Under the pieces are notes generated by a model, which saw only the letters and a list, made by a program, of their open reading frames with translations, did no database searches and was not told where the DNA came from. From Paludibacter sp. (GTDB lineage: Bacteria > Bacteroidota > Bacteroidia > Bacteroidales > Paludibacteraceae): a DNA stretch of 6,160 nt. A program made the position numbers and the translations under genes. Location: the NCBI GenBank assembly GCA_018054805.1, contig JAGPIU010000069.1:1-6160 (forward strand). The letters are read 5' to 3'. This document shows, piece by piece, positions 5,913 through 6,160 of the stretch (positions are counted from its first letter, which is position 1; each line of letters starts with the position of its first letter).

Positions 5913-6160
5913 ATGTCAAATACTACAGGTAAACTTTTTACTTTCACATCCTTCGGCGAATCGCACGGAAAAGGAATTGGCGGCATCATTGATGGTTGTC
6001 CTCCGGGCATAGAACTCGACGAAGCCTATATTCAAAGTGAACTCGACCGCCGCAAACCCGGTCAGTCGAAAATTGCAACCCCACGCAAAGAAGACGACAA
6101 AGTAGAATTTCTATCAGGCGTGTTCGAAGGCAAAACCACCGGAACACCCATTGCATTTAT
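5913..6160 (+). CDS. aroC: Chorismate synthase, N-terminal part (cut by window edge)
   Basis: The frame runs from ATG 5913 to the window end, 82 codons of a protein normally about 350-400 residues long. It makes chorismate from 5-enolpyruvylshikimate-3-phosphate with reduced FMN, the last step of the shikimate pathway, in the cytosol. GESHG (15-19) with the following [12 protein letters not shown] matches the first chorismate synthase signature; His18 is the expected catalytic histidine. LDRRKPGQS (44-52), ATPRKE (55-60) and [13 protein letters not shown] (68-80) are further conserved family segments lining the FMN and substrate site. The start fits the family, whose members begin a few residues before the first strand. 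No functional link to slyD or lptD is evident; a terminator and promoter box separate it from slyD. Confidence 0.96.
   Translation, partial: MSNTTGKLFTFTSFGESHGKGIGGIIDGCPPGIELDEAYIQSELDRRKPGQSKIATPRKEDDKVEFLSGVFEGKTTGTPIAF

Overview
The window looks like a chromosomal segment of a Bacteroidetes bacterium, most likely order Bacteroidales or a near relative. The evidence is the moderate A+T content, A/T-rich start regions mostly without Shine-Dalgarno sequences, three matches to the Bacteroidetes -7 box TAnnTTTG just upstream of genes, and the gene types: a Bacteroidetes-style LptD, a cell-wall amidase with a Lys/Asp-rich linker, an MlaD-family protein, and a SlyD-like FKBP with a Gly/Cys tail. 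The genus cannot be fixed from this sequence.

Left part (1-1976, minus strand): a two-gene unit read right to left. A secreted N-acetylmuramoyl-L-alanine amidase (1976-621) is followed after 39 bases by an MCE/MlaD-family lipid-transport protein, whose C-terminus runs off the left edge. The short gap between them holds overlapping inverted repeats (589-616).

Centre (1977-2165): a divergent intergenic region with one candidate promoter for each direction and a 9-bp tandem repeat between them. To the right lies a long lptD-type gene (2166-4958, plus strand) for the outer-membrane translocon that inserts lipopolysaccharide. The amidase, MlaD-family protein and LptD all serve the cell envelope (peptidoglycan remodelling, lipid traffic, LPS export), so this is an envelope-biogenesis locus with a shared control region.

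Right part (4959-6160, plus strand): a 193-base gap with a degenerate heptamer repeat and no convincing promoter, then a SlyD-like peptidyl-prolyl isomerase with eight cysteines confined to its tail (5152-5748), a strong hairpin terminator (5764-5814), a -7 promoter box (5846-5853), and the first 82 codons of chorismate synthase aroC, cut by the right edge.

I see no mobile element, CRISPR array, tRNA, rRNA, phage gene or defence system. The proteins belong to known families. What is less ordinary lies in small non-coding structures and in low-complexity protein segments. I do not find evidence for an undescribed multi-gene system here.
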